From assembly GCF_004004555.2 (NCBI RefSeq), contig NZ_SACP01000003.1, positions 186,001-250,000 of the forward strand: a stretch of DNA of 64,000 nucleotides, read 5' to 3'. This DNA comes from Methylobacterium oryzihabitans (lineage in GTDB: Bacteria; Pseudomonadota; Alphaproteobacteria; Rhizobiales; Beijerinckiaceae). The number at the start of each line of letters is the position of its first letter. Positions within the stretch are counted from its first letter, which is position 1. The notes below the pieces were generated by a model, which was given only the letters and a program-made list of their open reading frames with translations, had not been told where the DNA came from and ran no database searches. Below, piece by piece: positions 17,120-25,865 of the stretch. The translations under genes were made by a program, and so were the position numbers.

Positions 17120-17614
17120 GTGCGGCGGCGGACCGAGGCGCTGCGGCGCCGCTCGCAGCGCCTGCTGATGCGCGGCGCCCACCTCGTGTGGCGCGTCTCG
17201 CGCGGCATGACGCTCGGCGTGCGCGGCGCCGCCATCGACCCCGAGGGCCGGGTCTGCCTCATCCGCCACACCTACCTGCCGGGCTGGTACCTGCCCGGCG
17301 GCGGCGTCGAGCCGGGCGAGACCGCGGTCGAGGCGCTGACCCGGGAATTCGCCGAGGAGGCGGAGGTGGTGCTCGATCCGGCGGTTGCGCCGGTGCTGCA
17401 CGGCTTCTACCTCAACGACCGGGCCACCGCCCGCGACCACGTCGCGCTCTACGTCGCCCGCGCCTTCACGGTGCGGGCGCCGAAGCGCCCGGACCGGGAG
17501 ATCGCCGAGGCCGGCTTCTTTCCCCTCGACGCCCTGCCCGAGGGGACCACCCCGGCGACCCGGGCGCGACTCGCCGAGATCACTGCGGGAACGCCGCCCG
17601 CGACCCGCTGGTGA
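17120..17614 (+). CDS. Nudix hydrolase
   Basis: This 164-residue protein has a basic N-terminal segment followed by a Nudix fold. The Nudix box is GGVEPGETAVEALTREFAEE, then AEV; the catalytic REFAEE is intact, but the glycine normally following the EEx is Glu. It hydrolyses nucleoside diphosphates linked to other groups; the substrate is not predictable. The GTG start at 17120 gives a 6-nt gap from the FAH gene. The first ATG downstream would lose the basic segment but keep the domain. Confidence 0.85.
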   Translation: MRRRTEALRRRSQRLLMRGAHLVWRVSRGMTLGVRGAAIDPEGRVCLIRHTYLPGWYLPGGGVEPGETAVEALTREFAEEAEVVLDPAVAPVLHGFYLNDRATARDHVALYVARAFTVRAPKRPDREIAEAGFFPLDALPEGTTPATRARLAEITAGTPPATRW

Positions 17615-17741
17615 TGCAGCGAAATCGGGTTCCGCGACCGCCTGCGCCCTTGCACCCTGGACCCGTTTGCGTTTGATGGAGCGTACGGACGTTCGGAATG
17701 CGGAACGGCCGGGGCGGAGTCGAACGGTGCGAGGGGCGGTC

Positions 17742-18362
17742 ATGGGCGTCGAGCGGGGGCGTGAGCGCACCAGGGACCTGATCACCGGCGCGCAGGTCCT
17801 GTCGGGCCAGCTCGGCAAGACGATCCAGCGCCTGCGCAAGGCCTACAACCTGTCGCTGTCGGAACTCGCCGAGCAGTCGGGCGTGGCGAAGTCGATCATC
17901 AGCCAGATCGAGCGCAACGAGACCAACCCGACCCTCGCGACGATCTGGCGCCTGAGTCAGGCGCTCGACGTGTCGATCGAGCGGGTGCTCGCCACCGGCG
18001 ACGAGGAACCGTTCATCGAGAAGTCGTCGAAGGCCGACACGCCGATCCTCGTCTCCGACGACGGCCGGATGCGGCTGGCGATCATCGGCTGGATCAAGAC
18101 CGTCGAGTGGCTGCAATGGTACGACCTCTCGGCCGATCCCGGCGGCGAACTCGATTCCGACGCCCATCAGCGCGGCTCGGTCGAGTGTCTGTCGGTGATC
18201 GAGGGCGAGTTCGAGGTTGACGTGGCCGGCACGGTGCAGCGGGCGCGGGCCGGCGAGACCCTGCGCTACCGCTGCGACCGGCCCCACACCGTGCGCTGCA
18301 CCGGCGACAAGCCCGGCCGGGCCACCATGGTGGTCATCATGAAGGCGGCGGTGATGGAGTAG
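17742..18362 (+). CDS. XRE-family transcriptional regulator with C-terminal cupin
   Basis: This 206-residue protein has an N-terminal HTH (residues about 25-80: LGKTIQRLRKAYNLSLSEL, AEQSGVAKSIISQIERNE, NPTLATIWRLSQAL). A C-terminal cupin_2 domain follows (about 130-205: GSVECLSVIEGEFEVDVAG, RAGETLRYRCDRPHTVRC). Such regulators sense small amino-acid or carbonyl ligands in the cupin and control nearby catabolic genes; the FAH/Nudix or FAD-oxidase genes are candidate targets. Met at 17742 is chosen; an in-frame Met near 17676 would add 22 residues. Confidence 0.87.
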   Translation: MGVERGRERTRDLITGAQVLSGQLGKTIQRLRKAYNLSLSELAEQSGVAKSIISQIERNETNPTLATIWRLSQALDVSIERVLATGDEEPFIEKSSKADTPILVSDDGRMRLAIIGWIKTVEWLQWYDLSADPGGELDSDAHQRGSVECLSVIEGEFEVDVAGTVQRARAGETLRYRCDRPHTVRCTGDKPGRATMVVIMKAAVME

Positions 18363-18469
18363 GGGGCGTCCGGTCCGGTCACCGCATTCCGTTCAACGGT
18401 CCCCGGATCGGGCATGTCCGCCGCTGTACGCACGGCGTCGGAGGCGTCACGCTGCGGCTGGAGCTGGTG

Positions 18470-18679
18470 ATGCCGAAGACCGACCTCAGATGGCACGATC
18501 AGGAGCCTTCGGCAGAGGGCGAACGTTTAAGGCGTGAGCGCCACATGCTCGCGGCCGCCGAAGACGACCTGAATGCGGGCCGCGTCATCGAAGGGGATGA
18601 AGCCGAAGCATGGCTTCGGGCCTGGGCAGGCGGCGGGGACGCAGCGACGCCGAAGCGACAGGGTGGCGACCGGGGCTGA
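18470..18679 (+). CDS. Type II toxin-antitoxin antitoxin, ParD-like
   Basis: This 69-residue acidic/helical protein contains a charged helix RLRRERHMLAAAEDDLNAGR followed by VIEGDEAEAWLRAW. The 'ARADIxAGRVIxGEEVxAWL' type tail is common in antitoxins encoded before RelE/ParE toxins. A GTG lies directly before the ATG. The toxin gene begins 9 nt after its stop, which is normal TA spacing. By family logic it neutralises the toxin and represses the pair. It is assigned from size, tail motif and context. Confidence 0.7.
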   Translation: MPKTDLRWHDQEPSAEGERLRRERHMLAAAEDDLNAGRVIEGDEAEAWLRAWAGGGDAATPKRQGGDRG

Positions 18680-18688
18680 TCCCTCACC

Positions 18689-19651
18689 GTGCCGTACCGC
18701 CTCCGCATCACCGATGCAGCGCGCAGGGATCTAGCCGAGGCGCGCCGATGGTTGACGCAGGCCGGGGCAGGCCCAAGGGCTACGAACCGCCTGGATCATA
18801 TCCGGCGCGCCATCCTGGTTCTGGCGGACGATCCTCTTCTATGGCCCGAAAGCGAGCATGCGGGCTATCGTGCCCGCAGCGTCGCGCGACACAGGATCAT
18901 CGATCGCGTCGATGTCCCGTCACGGTCCGGCTCGGGGATCGTCACCGTCATGCGCGTCTTCGGGCCGGGCCAGAGCCAGGACGTGCTCCGAACGCCCAGG
19001 ACGCCGATCCTGGCCTCACCCCCCGGCGCCGACCCACCGCACCACGTCGGCGAGCACGATCGACAGGGCGCGGTCGAGGCCGTTGGCGGCCTGGGGCGCG
19101 GCGACCTGCTCGACCGGGACCCGGGCCTGGAACACCCGCGCCGCCGTGACGGTGCCGGTGGAGTCCTGCACGAGCTTCACCGACAGGTCGACCACCGCCT
19201 CGCGGCTCGGCGCCACGATGTCGAAGGCGCGGATGTCGCTGACCAGGATGATGTCGGCCGCGACCTTGTCGCCCGGGCGCCCGACCGAGCGCAGGCGGCC
19301 GGCATTCTCGAGGCTCTGGATCAGCCGGGTCTGGATCAGCCGCGGCAGGCGGTCGGCCCACTGGCCGCCGCCGAGGAACGACACCGTCCCGCCGGCCCGC
19401 ACGATGATCCGGTCGGCCTCGAACGGCTGGATGCCGACCGGCTCGGCGACGACGATCGAGCGGCGCGCGGCTCCCGCCCGCGCCGCGCCGGGCAGGGCGG
19501 TGAGGTCGAAGGTCGTCGGCACCGCGCCGCCGCAGCCGGCGAGGGCGAGCACGAGCCCGGCCGCCGCCAGCAGGGACGACGGAGCGCGACGGGGCGCCGG
19601 AGGGAACGGGACGGGACGGCAGGTCATCATTGCGGAATTCGGGCCACCTAG
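18689..19651 (+). CDS. ParE-like type II toxin with abnormal 3' read-through
   Basis: The first about 100 residues are ParE/RelE-like: MPYRLRITDAARRDLAEARRW, IRRAILVLADDPLLWPESEH, and the closing VTVMRVFGPGQSQD. ParE toxins usually end right after this VFGPGQ block. Here the frame has no stop and stays open to 19651, adding about 220 residues antisense to the downstream lipoprotein gene. That extension has no protein character. Either the toxin has lost its stop by mutation, or it is made as an unstable fusion. The start is GTG, 9 nt from the antitoxin stop. The functional part, if any, is 18689 to about 18990. Confidence 0.55.
   Translation: MPYRLRITDAARRDLAEARRWLTQAGAGPRATNRLDHIRRAILVLADDPLLWPESEHAGYRARSVARHRIIDRVDVPSRSGSGIVTVMRVFGPGQSQDVLRTPRTPILASPPGADPPHHVGEHDRQGAVEAVGGLGRGDLLDRDPGLEHPRRRDGAGGVLHELHRQVDHRLAARRHDVEGADVADQDDVGRDLVARAPDRAQAAGILEALDQPGLDQPRQAVGPLAAAEERHRPAGPHDDPVGLERLDADRLGDDDRAARGSRPRRAGQGGEVEGRRHRAAAAGEGEHEPGRRQQGRRSATGRRRERDGTAGHHCGIRAT
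19016..19630 (-). CDS. ABC-type transport auxiliary lipoprotein (PqiC-like)
   Basis: This 204-residue lipoprotein has a hydrophobic signal ending LALAGCG (lipobox Cys near residue 33). The mature part has SIVVAEPVGIQPFEADRIIVR, the tract WADRLPRLIQTRLIQSLEN and VVDLSVKLVQDSTGTV, which match the auxiliary lipoprotein family found with MCE transporters (PqiC/YmbA). It would help shuttle phospholipids across the periplasm with the MlaD-like protein. Last gene of the mlaE-F-D operon; 106 bp separate it from mlaD. Met at 19630, 19627 or 19663 are possible starts. Confidence 0.83.
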   Translation of the reverse strand: MMTCRPVPFPPAPRRAPSSLLAAAGLVLALAGCGGAVPTTFDLTALPGAARAGAARRSIVVAEPVGIQPFEADRIIVRAGGTVSFLGGGQWADRLPRLIQTRLIQSLENAGRLRSVGRPGDKVAADIILVSDIRAFDIVAPSREAVVDLSVKLVQDSTGTVTAARVFQARVPVEQVAAPQAANGLDRALSIVLADVVRWVGAGG

Positions 19652-19736
19652 CCCAGGGGACATAGGCGAGTCGTCCTAACGAAGCACCGAGGCGGAGCAG
19701 ATCCCGGGCCGCTTCCGGTCCGGGCCGGGCCGAAAG

Positions 19737-20828
19737 CTACCGCCCGTTGTATTCGGGCAACGACGGCTTGCCGCCGAAGATCACCTGCGACGGGTCGCGC
19801 TCGATGCTGCGCACGGCGCTGTTGAGGGTGCTGAGGGTGCGCTGGCCGTCGGTCGAGAGGGTCTGCACCTCGCGTCGGCCGGCGCCGCTCAGCCGGCTGA
19901 CGCTGGTGGCCAGCGTCGCGGTGCGCTTGTCGAGGTTCTCCGACATCAGCCGGAAGGCGCGGCCCGCATCGCGCACCGAGACCGCCGCCTCCTGGATGTC
20001 GGTGAAGGCGCTGCGGCCCTGCTCGCCGGAGGCCGAGCCGAGGAAGCTCTGCGCACCCTTCAGCACCGCGTCGATGCGGTCGGCCGAGGCGTTGAGCTTG
20101 GCGGCGAGGGAGCGGGCGTGGGGGGGGGGGGGGGGGGGGGCGGGCGCCCCGTCCGGCGAGGCCGCCGCGAGGGCGGCCGAGAACCGGTCGGCGTTGTCGA
20201 TCAGGCTGCCGAGCTTGCGCCCGTCCACCGCCTTGACCAGGGCGTCGAGGGCGGGGGCGCTGTCGCTGAGCGTCTTCGAGAAGGTCTCGACGTTGGCGAG
20301 CGTGCGGTTGATCGCGCCCTCGTTGCCGGCCACGACCCGGTCGAGGCGCTGGAGCATGTCGTCGGCGCGCTGGGCGATCGCCCGGGCGCTCTGCATCAGG
20401 TCCTGGATGTCGGAGGCGTCGGCGAAGATCGTCGGGAGCGGGTCGTTGGCGTTGGCCGCGAGCGGCGGCGCGTCGGCGCTGCCCCCGACGAGGGAGATCG
20501 AGGCGATGCCGGTCAGCATCGCCATGTCGAGGCGCGCGCGGGTATCGGCGCGCAGGGGCGTGGTCGGGTCGAGGGCGGCGAGCGCCATCACCCGGCGCGG
20601 GTCCTGGGGCAGGAGCTGCACGTCGGTGACCTCGCCGACCCGGATGCCGTTGAAGGTGACGACCGAGCCCTTGGCGAGGCCGCCGACGCCGCCGGAAAAG
20701 ACGATCCGCACCGGCAGCCGGGCTTGGTTCGAGGCGCGGCCGCCGAGCCAGAACGCGAAGGCGAAGCCCAGCACGATCACCAGCAGCGTGAAGGCGCCGA
20801 TCAGGAGGTTGTTGGCGCGGGTTTCCAT
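19737..20828 (-). CDS. mlaD: MlaD-family MCE lipid-binding protein, contains G21 tract
   Basis: This 363-residue protein has one N-terminal membrane helix (residues about 8-30). An MCE/MlaD domain follows (about 38-115: VRIVFSGGVGGLAKGSVVTF, GIRVGEVTDVQL, GIASISLVGG), then a long helical region with ASDIQDLMQSARAIAQRADD. MCE proteins form periplasmic hexamers that carry phospholipids between membranes. The middle contains six consecutive prolines encoded by a run of 21 cytosines on the coding strand; any length not divisible by three would truncate the protein. It lies between mlaF and the lipoprotein gene. Confidence 0.88.
   Translation of the reverse strand: METRANNLLIGAFTLLVIVLGFAFAFWLGGRASNQARLPVRIVFSGGVGGLAKGSVVTFNGIRVGEVTDVQLLPQDPRRVMALAALDPTTPLRADTRARLDMAMLTGIASISLVGGSADAPPLAANANDPLPTIFADASDIQDLMQSARAIAQRADDMLQRLDRVVAGNEGAINRTLANVETFSKTLSDSAPALDALVKAVDGRKLGSLIDNADRFSAALAAASPDGAPAPPPPPPHARSLAAKLNASADRIDAVLKGAQSFLGSASGEQGRSAFTDIQEAAVSVRDAGRAFRLMSENLDKRTATLATSVSRLSGAGRREVQTLSTDGQRTLSTLNSAVRSIERDPSQVIFGGKPSLPEYNGR
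20120..20140. repeat. Homopolymer of 21 G (C on the mlaD coding strand)
   Basis: An uninterrupted run of G from 20120 to 20140 lies inside mlaD and encodes part of APAPPPPPPH. This length is in frame. Runs this long are prone to slipped-strand mispairing in vivo and to sequencing or assembly miscalls, so the exact count is uncertain. Confidence 0.9.
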
Positions 20829-20953
20829 GCCTTACCCGTTTGCGTTCGCGCGCGGGGCCGTGCCGGCTCCGGCGGGCCCGTGCGGGCGGGGTCTCGGGGT
20901 GAGATCGGGAAGGCTACGCTCCGATCCCGGTTCGGGTTGTGCGCGCCCGCACA

Positions 20954-21847
20954 TCAGCTCGGCCGTGCCGCCGCGTGCGGCGGCGCGCCGGGCACGAGCC
21001 CCGGCGGCAGCGCCGCCCGGGCGCGCTTGCCGTGGAAGTAGGCGCGCAGCCAGGGATGCTCGTGGGCGAGCATCGCCTCGATCGGCCCTTCGGCGATGAT
21101 CTGGCCGTCGCCGAGCGCGGCGATGCGGTCGCAGGCGGTGGTGAGGCTGTCGAGGTCGTGGGTGACCATGAACACCGTCAGGCCGAGCGTCTTCTGCAGG
21201 GTCGCGACGAGGTCGTCGAACTCGCCGGCGCCGATCGGGTCGAGGCCGGAGGTCGGCTCGTCGAGGAACAGCACTTCGGGGTCGAGGGCGAGCGCCCGGG
21301 CCAGTGCCGCGCGCTTGATCATGCCGCCGGAGAGTTCCGAGGGCAGCTTGTCGGCGGCGTCGGGCTTGAGCCCGACCATCGCGATCTTGAGCCGGGCGAA
21401 CTCGTCGAGCAGGCGCTCGGAGAGGTCGAGGTGCTCGCGCATCGGCACCTGGATGTTCTGCTTGACGGTGAGCGCCGAGAACAGGGCGCCCTGCTGGAAC
21501 AGCACGCCCCAGCGCCGCTCCAGCACCCGGCGGCGGGCCAGCGAGAGCCCGTCCACGTCCTCGCCGAAGATCTCGATCGTGCCCGAGCGCTTCGGCACCA
21601 GCCCGAGGATGGTGCGGGTGAGGACGGACTTGCCCTGGCCCGACGGCCCGACGAAGCCGAGGATCTCGCCCCGGCGGATGTCGAGGTCGAGGCCCTTCAT
21701 GACGATGCGGTCGCCGAAGCCCACGACGAGGTCGCGCACGCGGATGATCGCGTCGCGCGGCGGCGGGGACGGGAGGGGGTGCGGATCCGGCACGGGAGCG
21801 AGCGTCTCAGACGTCGAGGGCCGCGAAGAACACGGCGAAGAGGCCAT
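20954..21847 (-). CDS. mlaF: MlaF-type ABC transporter ATP-binding protein
   Basis: This 297-residue ATPase has Walker A GPSGQGKS (residues 67-74), signature LSGGM and Walker B VLFLDEP. It also has the MlaF-like GPSGQGKSVLTRTILGL and QQGALFSALTV features. It powers lipid transfer through MlaE/MlaD at the inner membrane. The listed ATG overlaps the end of mlaE by 41 bp and gives a Pro/Ser-rich leader; a GTG at 21796 would give a more typical length and a clean gap after mlaE, so the start is uncertain. Confidence 0.88.
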   Translation of the reverse strand: MASSPCSSRPSTSETLAPVPDPHPLPSPPPRDAIIRVRDLVVGFGDRIVMKGLDLDIRRGEILGFVGPSGQGKSVLTRTILGLVPKRSGTIEIFGEDVDGLSLARRRVLERRWGVLFQQGALFSALTVKQNIQVPMREHLDLSERLLDEFARLKIAMVGLKPDAADKLPSELSGGMIKRAALARALALDPEVLFLDEPTSGLDPIGAGEFDDLVATLQKTLGLTVFMVTHDLDSLTTACDRIAALGDGQIIAEGPIEAMLAHEHPWLRAYFHGKRARAALPPGLVPGAPPHAAARPS

Positions 21848-22961
21848 CCAACACGATGACCATGAAGATTGACTTCACGACTGAGGCGGTGACGTGGCGG
21901 CCGAGCGATTCGGCCGAGCCCGCGACCGCGAAGCCCTCGATCGACGCGATGATGCCGATGACCAGCGCCATGAACGGCGCCTTGATGAGCCCGATGGCGA
22001 CGTGGCGGAAGGTGATGACGTTCTGGAGCCGCGACAGGAACGCGTCCACCGACAGCCCGCCGTAGAGCAGCGAGGTCAGGGCGCCGCCGGCCAGCGCCGC
22101 GAGGTCGGCCAGGAAGGCGAGCAGCGGCAGCGCCAGCATCAGGGCGAGGATGCGCGGCACGATCAGGATCTCGATCGGGTCGAGGCCCATCACCCGCAGG
22201 GCGTCGACCTCCTCGCGCATCCGCATCGAGCCGATCTCGGCGGTGAAGGCCGAGCCGGAGCGGCCCGCCACCATGATCGAGGTCAGCAGCACCCCGAGCT
22301 CGCGCAGGGTGAGGATGCCGATCATGTTGACCACGAAGGTCTGGGCGCCGAAGCGCTGGAGCTGGATGATGCCCTGCTGGGTCACGATGCAGCCGACCAG
22401 GAACGCGATCAGCATGATGATCGGCGTGCCGTTGAAGGCGATCTGCTGCATCTGGTTGACCAGCGCCGCGCCCCGGAAGGTGCGCGGCCGGGCCATCACC
22501 CGCAGGCAGCCGGCGACGACCTCGCCGAGGAAGGCGATGCCCGCCAGGACCTCGCCGCCGAGGCGGCGCACCCCGCCGCCGAGGGCGACGACCGGGTCGA
22601 GGAGGCTGCGCGGCCGGCGCGGCGGCGGCGCCTCGGGCTCGCGGTAGCCGACCTCGCGCAGGAGGATGCGGTGCTCGGGCGCGGCGCCGCCGTAGACGAC
22701 CGAGCGGCCGGCCTGTTCCAGGTCGCCGCGCGCCCGTTCGAGCACCCAGGCGCCCAGGGTGTCGAGGCGTTCCAGGCCCGCGAGGTCGATGACCATCCGC
22801 CCGTCGGCCCCGCCGCGCACGAGGCGGTCGGCCGCCGCCTCGACGGCGGGGGCCTGATCGGCGGTCCAGCGGCCGGCGAGCCGCGCCCGCACGCCGTCCG
22901 CCCCGCGCTCCAGGGCGATGCCGGCGGCACCGTCCCGGCGCGTGCTCGCATCCGTAGCCAC
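21807..22961 (-). CDS. mlaE: MlaE-family ABC permease with N-terminal STAS domain
   Basis: This 384-residue protein has a STAS domain in the first about 105 residues (VIDLAGLERLDTLGAWVLER). The MlaE permease follows, with several transmembrane helices and the conserved RELGVLLTSIMVAGRSGSAF, EIGSMRMREEVDALRVMGLD and APFMALVIGIIASIEGFAV blocks. In many organisms the STAS protein (MlaB) is separate; here it is fused, as in other alphaproteobacteria. First gene of the leftward mlaE-mlaF-mlaD-lipoprotein operon, which maintains outer membrane lipid asymmetry or imports lipids. Confidence 0.9.
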   Translation of the reverse strand: MATDASTRRDGAAGIALERGADGVRARLAGRWTADQAPAVEAAADRLVRGGADGRMVIDLAGLERLDTLGAWVLERARGDLEQAGRSVVYGGAAPEHRILLREVGYREPEAPPPRRPRSLLDPVVALGGGVRRLGGEVLAGIAFLGEVVAGCLRVMARPRTFRGAALVNQMQQIAFNGTPIIMLIAFLVGCIVTQQGIIQLQRFGAQTFVVNMIGILTLRELGVLLTSIMVAGRSGSAFTAEIGSMRMREEVDALRVMGLDPIEILIVPRILALMLALPLLAFLADLAALAGGALTSLLYGGLSVDAFLSRLQNVITFRHVAIGLIKAPFMALVIGIIASIEGFAVAGSAESLGRHVTASVVKSIFMVIVLDGLFAVFFAALDV

Positions 22962-23000
22962 GGACCCTCCTCGACCCGACCCTTCCCCTCGTGGCCCCGC

Positions 23001-23273
23001 TTATACCCCCGCCGGGCAAGCGGTGACAAACCACGGCGGACGGGATTCGAACGGCGCGCCCCGGCCGCCGGCGAGGGCCGCCAGCGTCGGGCGCGGCCGG
23101 GACCGGCGGCCGCCCGGGGCGTTGTCGTTGGCGCCCCGCGTCGGCATCTCGACGAAGAGGTCGAGGATGTCGACGACGTGGACGACGCCGCCGCAGGGCG
23201 GGGCGGCGGCCCGGCGCAGGCGGGGGTGGCGGCGCGCGCGCCCGGCTCGGCGGGTCTTGCGGGGGTGGGGCAT
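23001..23273 (-). CDS. Possible small basic hypothetical protein
   Basis: A 90-codon frame begins MPHPRKTRRAGRARRHPRLR and contains GGVVHVVDILDLFVEMPTRG followed by ANDNAP, a short motif that recurs in small rhizobial/Methylobacterium proteins. No domain is recognised and the ends are Arg/Pro-rich, so it may be non-coding. It lies between mlaE and a small lipoprotein gene. Low certainty. Confidence 0.25.
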   Translation of the reverse strand: MPHPRKTRRAGRARRHPRLRRAAAPPCGGVVHVVDILDLFVEMPTRGANDNAPGGRRSRPRPTLAALAGGRGAPFESRPPWFVTACPAGV

Positions 23274-23576
23274 GGCCTCGGGCCTCCTGTGGTGGCCGGC
23301 CGGAGCGAAGGACCGGCCGATCCGCCGAGACTTCCCCGAAACCCTCCCGGCGCCCGTGCGCGCCGGCACGCGGGCACGGCGCAAAGCCCCCTTGGGGGTG
23401 CCGCTGCGCACGCGGTCGCGAGCCGGCGTCGCGCCGGTGACCCGAAACCGCGGGGGGCGGGGTCGGTTCCGGTGCCGGCCCTACGCCGTTGGAAGCCCCG
23501 GTCCGGGGCACCGCGATTCCGGTGATCCTGCCCGGGCGGGGAGATGCCTGCGGCGCCCGGCGGTGCTATCCCTGCG
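23274..23576. other. Intergenic region, no gene supported
   Basis: About 300 GC-rich bases upstream of mlaE. It may carry the mla promoter. No repeat, RNA gene or convincing frame was seen. Confidence 0.4.
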
Positions 23577-23918
23577 TCAGGGGGCGGGGCCGACCGGACG
23601 GGCGGCGTCGCGGCCCCGGGCCTCGTTGCGGCGCCGGCTCGCCTCGAGGTCGGCTTCGAGGTCCTTCACCCCGGCGGCCGACTTGGCCCGGATCTCGCGG
23701 GGCGGGGCGGAGACGCCCACCGGCAGGAAGTCGCCGCCCTCGCGGCGGGAGGCAGCGACGAAGTCCGGCGCCTCGACCGGCTTGGGGGCGAAGCCGGCCG
23801 ACTTGATCCCGTCCCGGATGCCGCTGCCGTCGAGGACGCAGCCGCCGAGGCCGAGGAGGGCGGCGAGCGCGACCAGCGCCGGGCGCGGGTCACGGGACAG
23901 GGGACGCGGAAGCGGCAT
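23577..23918 (-). CDS. Small hypothetical lipoprotein
   Basis: This 113-residue protein has a signal peptide ending LLGLGGC (lipobox Cys near residue 27). The mature part is rich in Lys/Glu/Arg (SAAGVKDLEADLEASRRRNE), likely one helix, and ends ARPVGPAP. No named family is recognised. Two in-frame Mets (23930 and 23918) are possible starts. Divergent from phaC, 114 bp away. Confidence 0.55.
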   Translation of the reverse strand: MPLPRPLSRDPRPALVALAALLGLGGCVLDGSGIRDGIKSAGFAPKPVEAPDFVAASRREGGDFLPVGVSAPPREIRAKSAAGVKDLEADLEASRRRNEARGRDAARPVGPAP

Positions 23919-24032
23919 GGAAACGAACAAAACCCGGGAGGGACGTCTGGTGGAACTGCTTCGTGGCGCATTACTTTGTCGGAAAGGCGGCCCGCTCCGG
24001 GGGACCGCCCACGATCAGGGAGGAGATGACGC

Positions 24033-25826
24033 GTGACGGTCGAGAAGATCGCGACCCCTGTCGCCGACGTGGAGGCCCTGTCGCGGAACGCCAGCCTCCT
24101 GGTCGAGGAGTTCGGCCGGGCCGCGCTCGCCTACGCCAAGCCGCTGGAGGAGGGCAAGCCGAACACCGCGATGGCCGAGAGCGTCGGCGAGGTGGTGCGC
24201 ACCCTCGGGACGGTCGCCGAGCGGTGGTTCGCCGACCCGCAGAAGGCGGCCGAGGCCCAGACCCTGCTCGGCGGGCAATTCCTCGCCCTGTGGGGCTCGA
24301 CCCTGCAGAAGATGCAGGGCGAGTCGACGCTGCCGGTGGCGATGCCCGACCCGCGCGACAGGCGGTTCGCGGCGCCCGAATGGTCGAGCAACCCGATGTT
24401 CGACTTCATCAAGCAGAGCTACCTCATCACCTCGCGCTGGGCCGAGATCCTCGTCGACGAGGCCGACGGGCTCGACGAGCACACCCGGGCCAAGGCGCAG
24501 TTCTACGTCCGGCAGCTCTCCGGGGCGCTGTCGCCGACGAACTTCCTGATGACCAACCCGGAGCTGATCCGCGACACCCTGCGCGAGGGCGGGGCCAACC
24601 TCGTGCGCGGCATGAAGATGCTCGCCGAGGACGTCGAGGCCGGCAAGGGCGAGCTGCGCATGCGCCAGACCGACCCGAGCCGGTTCGAGGTCGGGGTCAA
24701 CCTCGCCACGACGCCGGGCGAGGTGGTGTTCCGCAACGACCTGATCGAGCTGATCCAGTACGCGCCCCGGACCGAGACGGTGCTGAAGCGCCCGCTCCTG
24801 ATCGTGCCGCCGTGGATCAACAAGTTCTACATCCTCGACCTCAACCCGGAGAAGAGCTTTATCGGCTGGGCGGTGTCGCAGGGGCTGACCGTCTTCGTGA
24901 TCTCCTGGGTCAACCCGGACGCGCGCCACGCCACCAAGGACTTCGAGAGCTACATGCGCGAGGGCGTCTTCGCCGCCCTCGACGCGATCGAGGAGGCGAC
25001 CGGCGAGCGCCGGGTCACCGCGGCGGGCTACTGCGTCGGCGGCACGCTGCTCGCCGTGACGCTGGCCTACATGGCGGCGACGAACGACGACCGGATCGAG
25101 AGCACGACCTTCCTGACGACCCAGGTCGACTTCACCCATGCCGGCGACCTCAAGGTGTTCGTCGACGAGCCGCAGATCGCCGCGATCGAGGCCGGCATGC
25201 AGAACGTCGGCTATCTCGAAGGCTCGAAGATGGCCAACGCCTTCAACATGCTGCGGCCGAACGACCTGATCTGGCCCTACTTCGTCAACAACTACCTCAA
25301 GGGCAAGGCGCCGCTGCCCTTCGACCTTTTGTACTGGAACTCCGACGCGACCCGGATGCCGGCCGCCAACCACTCGTTCTACCTGCGCAACTGCTACCTG
25401 GAGAACCGGCTGTCGCGCGGCGAGATGCGGCTCGGCAACGTCTCGCTCGACCTGTCGAAGGTGACGATGCCGGTCTTCAACCTCGCGACCCGCGAGGACC
25501 ACATCGCCCCGGCGCTGTCGGTGTTCGAGGGCTGCCGCGCCTTCGGCGGGCCGGTCGAGTACGTCATGGCCGGCTCGGGCCACATCGCCGGCGTCGTCAA
25601 CCCGCCCGGCAAGGTCAAGTACCAGTATTGGACTGGCGGCCCGGCGCACGGCGAACTCGGCGACTGGGTCCGGGCGGCGACCGAGCATCCGGGCTCGTGG
25701 TGGCCCTACTGGTTCTCCTGGATCGAGGCGCAGAACCCCGAGCGGGTGCCGGCGCGCGAGCCCGGCGGCGGCCGCCTGCCCTCGCTCGGACCGGCGCCCG
25801 GCACCTACGTGCGCGAACGGGCGTGA
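24033..25826 (+). CDS. phaC: Class I poly(3-hydroxyalkanoate) synthase PhaC
   Basis: This 597-residue synthase of the alpha/beta-hydrolase fold has the modified lipase box GYCVGG with nucleophile Cys334, the conserved [10 protein letters not shown] and PWVN-like ISWVNPD blocks, REDHIAP containing the catalytic Asp, and GSGHIAG with the catalytic His. It polymerises (R)-3-hydroxyacyl-CoA into storage granules. Length and motifs fit class I, which needs no PhaE/PhaR subunit. The GTG start is preceded by GGGAGGAGATGACGC, a strong ribosome site. No phasin or depolymerase gene is adjacent. Confidence 0.95.
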   Translation: MTVEKIATPVADVEALSRNASLLVEEFGRAALAYAKPLEEGKPNTAMAESVGEVVRTLGTVAERWFADPQKAAEAQTLLGGQFLALWGSTLQKMQGESTLPVAMPDPRDRRFAAPEWSSNPMFDFIKQSYLITSRWAEILVDEADGLDEHTRAKAQFYVRQLSGALSPTNFLMTNPELIRDTLREGGANLVRGMKMLAEDVEAGKGELRMRQTDPSRFEVGVNLATTPGEVVFRNDLIELIQYAPRTETVLKRPLLIVPPWINKFYILDLNPEKSFIGWAVSQGLTVFVISWVNPDARHATKDFESYMREGVFAALDAIEEATGERRVTAAGYCVGGTLLAVTLAYMAATNDDRIESTTFLTTQVDFTHAGDLKVFVDEPQIAAIEAGMQNVGYLEGSKMANAFNMLRPNDLIWPYFVNNYLKGKAPLPFDLLYWNSDATRMPAANHSFYLRNCYLENRLSRGEMRLGNVSLDLSKVTMPVFNLATREDHIAPALSVFEGCRAFGGPVEYVMAGSGHIAGVVNPPGKVKYQYWTGGPAHGELGDWVRAATEHPGSWWPYWFSWIEAQNPERVPAREPGGGRLPSLGPAPGTYVRERA

Positions 25827-25830
25827 CGTC

Positions 25831-25860
25831 CGGCGCCGCCCCGGTCCCGGGGCGGCGCCG
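25831..25860. terminator. Bidirectional terminator between phaC and fadL-type gene
   Basis: A perfect 14-bp GC-only stem, cggcgccgccccgg (25831-25844) with ccggggcggcgccg (25847-25860), sits between two convergent stops 39 bp apart. It has no T tract, as is usual at this G+C. Confidence 0.7.
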
Positions 25861-25865
25861 CAGGC

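Noticed and set aside
14732..17839. 1035-codon minus-strand frame
   Set aside because: It crosses the FAD oxidase in another frame and two plus-strand genes; low-complexity composition, no motif.
23030..23060. tRNA-like T-arm sequence (ttcgaatccc on the minus strand)
   Set aside because: The flanking bases do not form a 5-bp T stem, and no acceptor or anticodon stem could be found.
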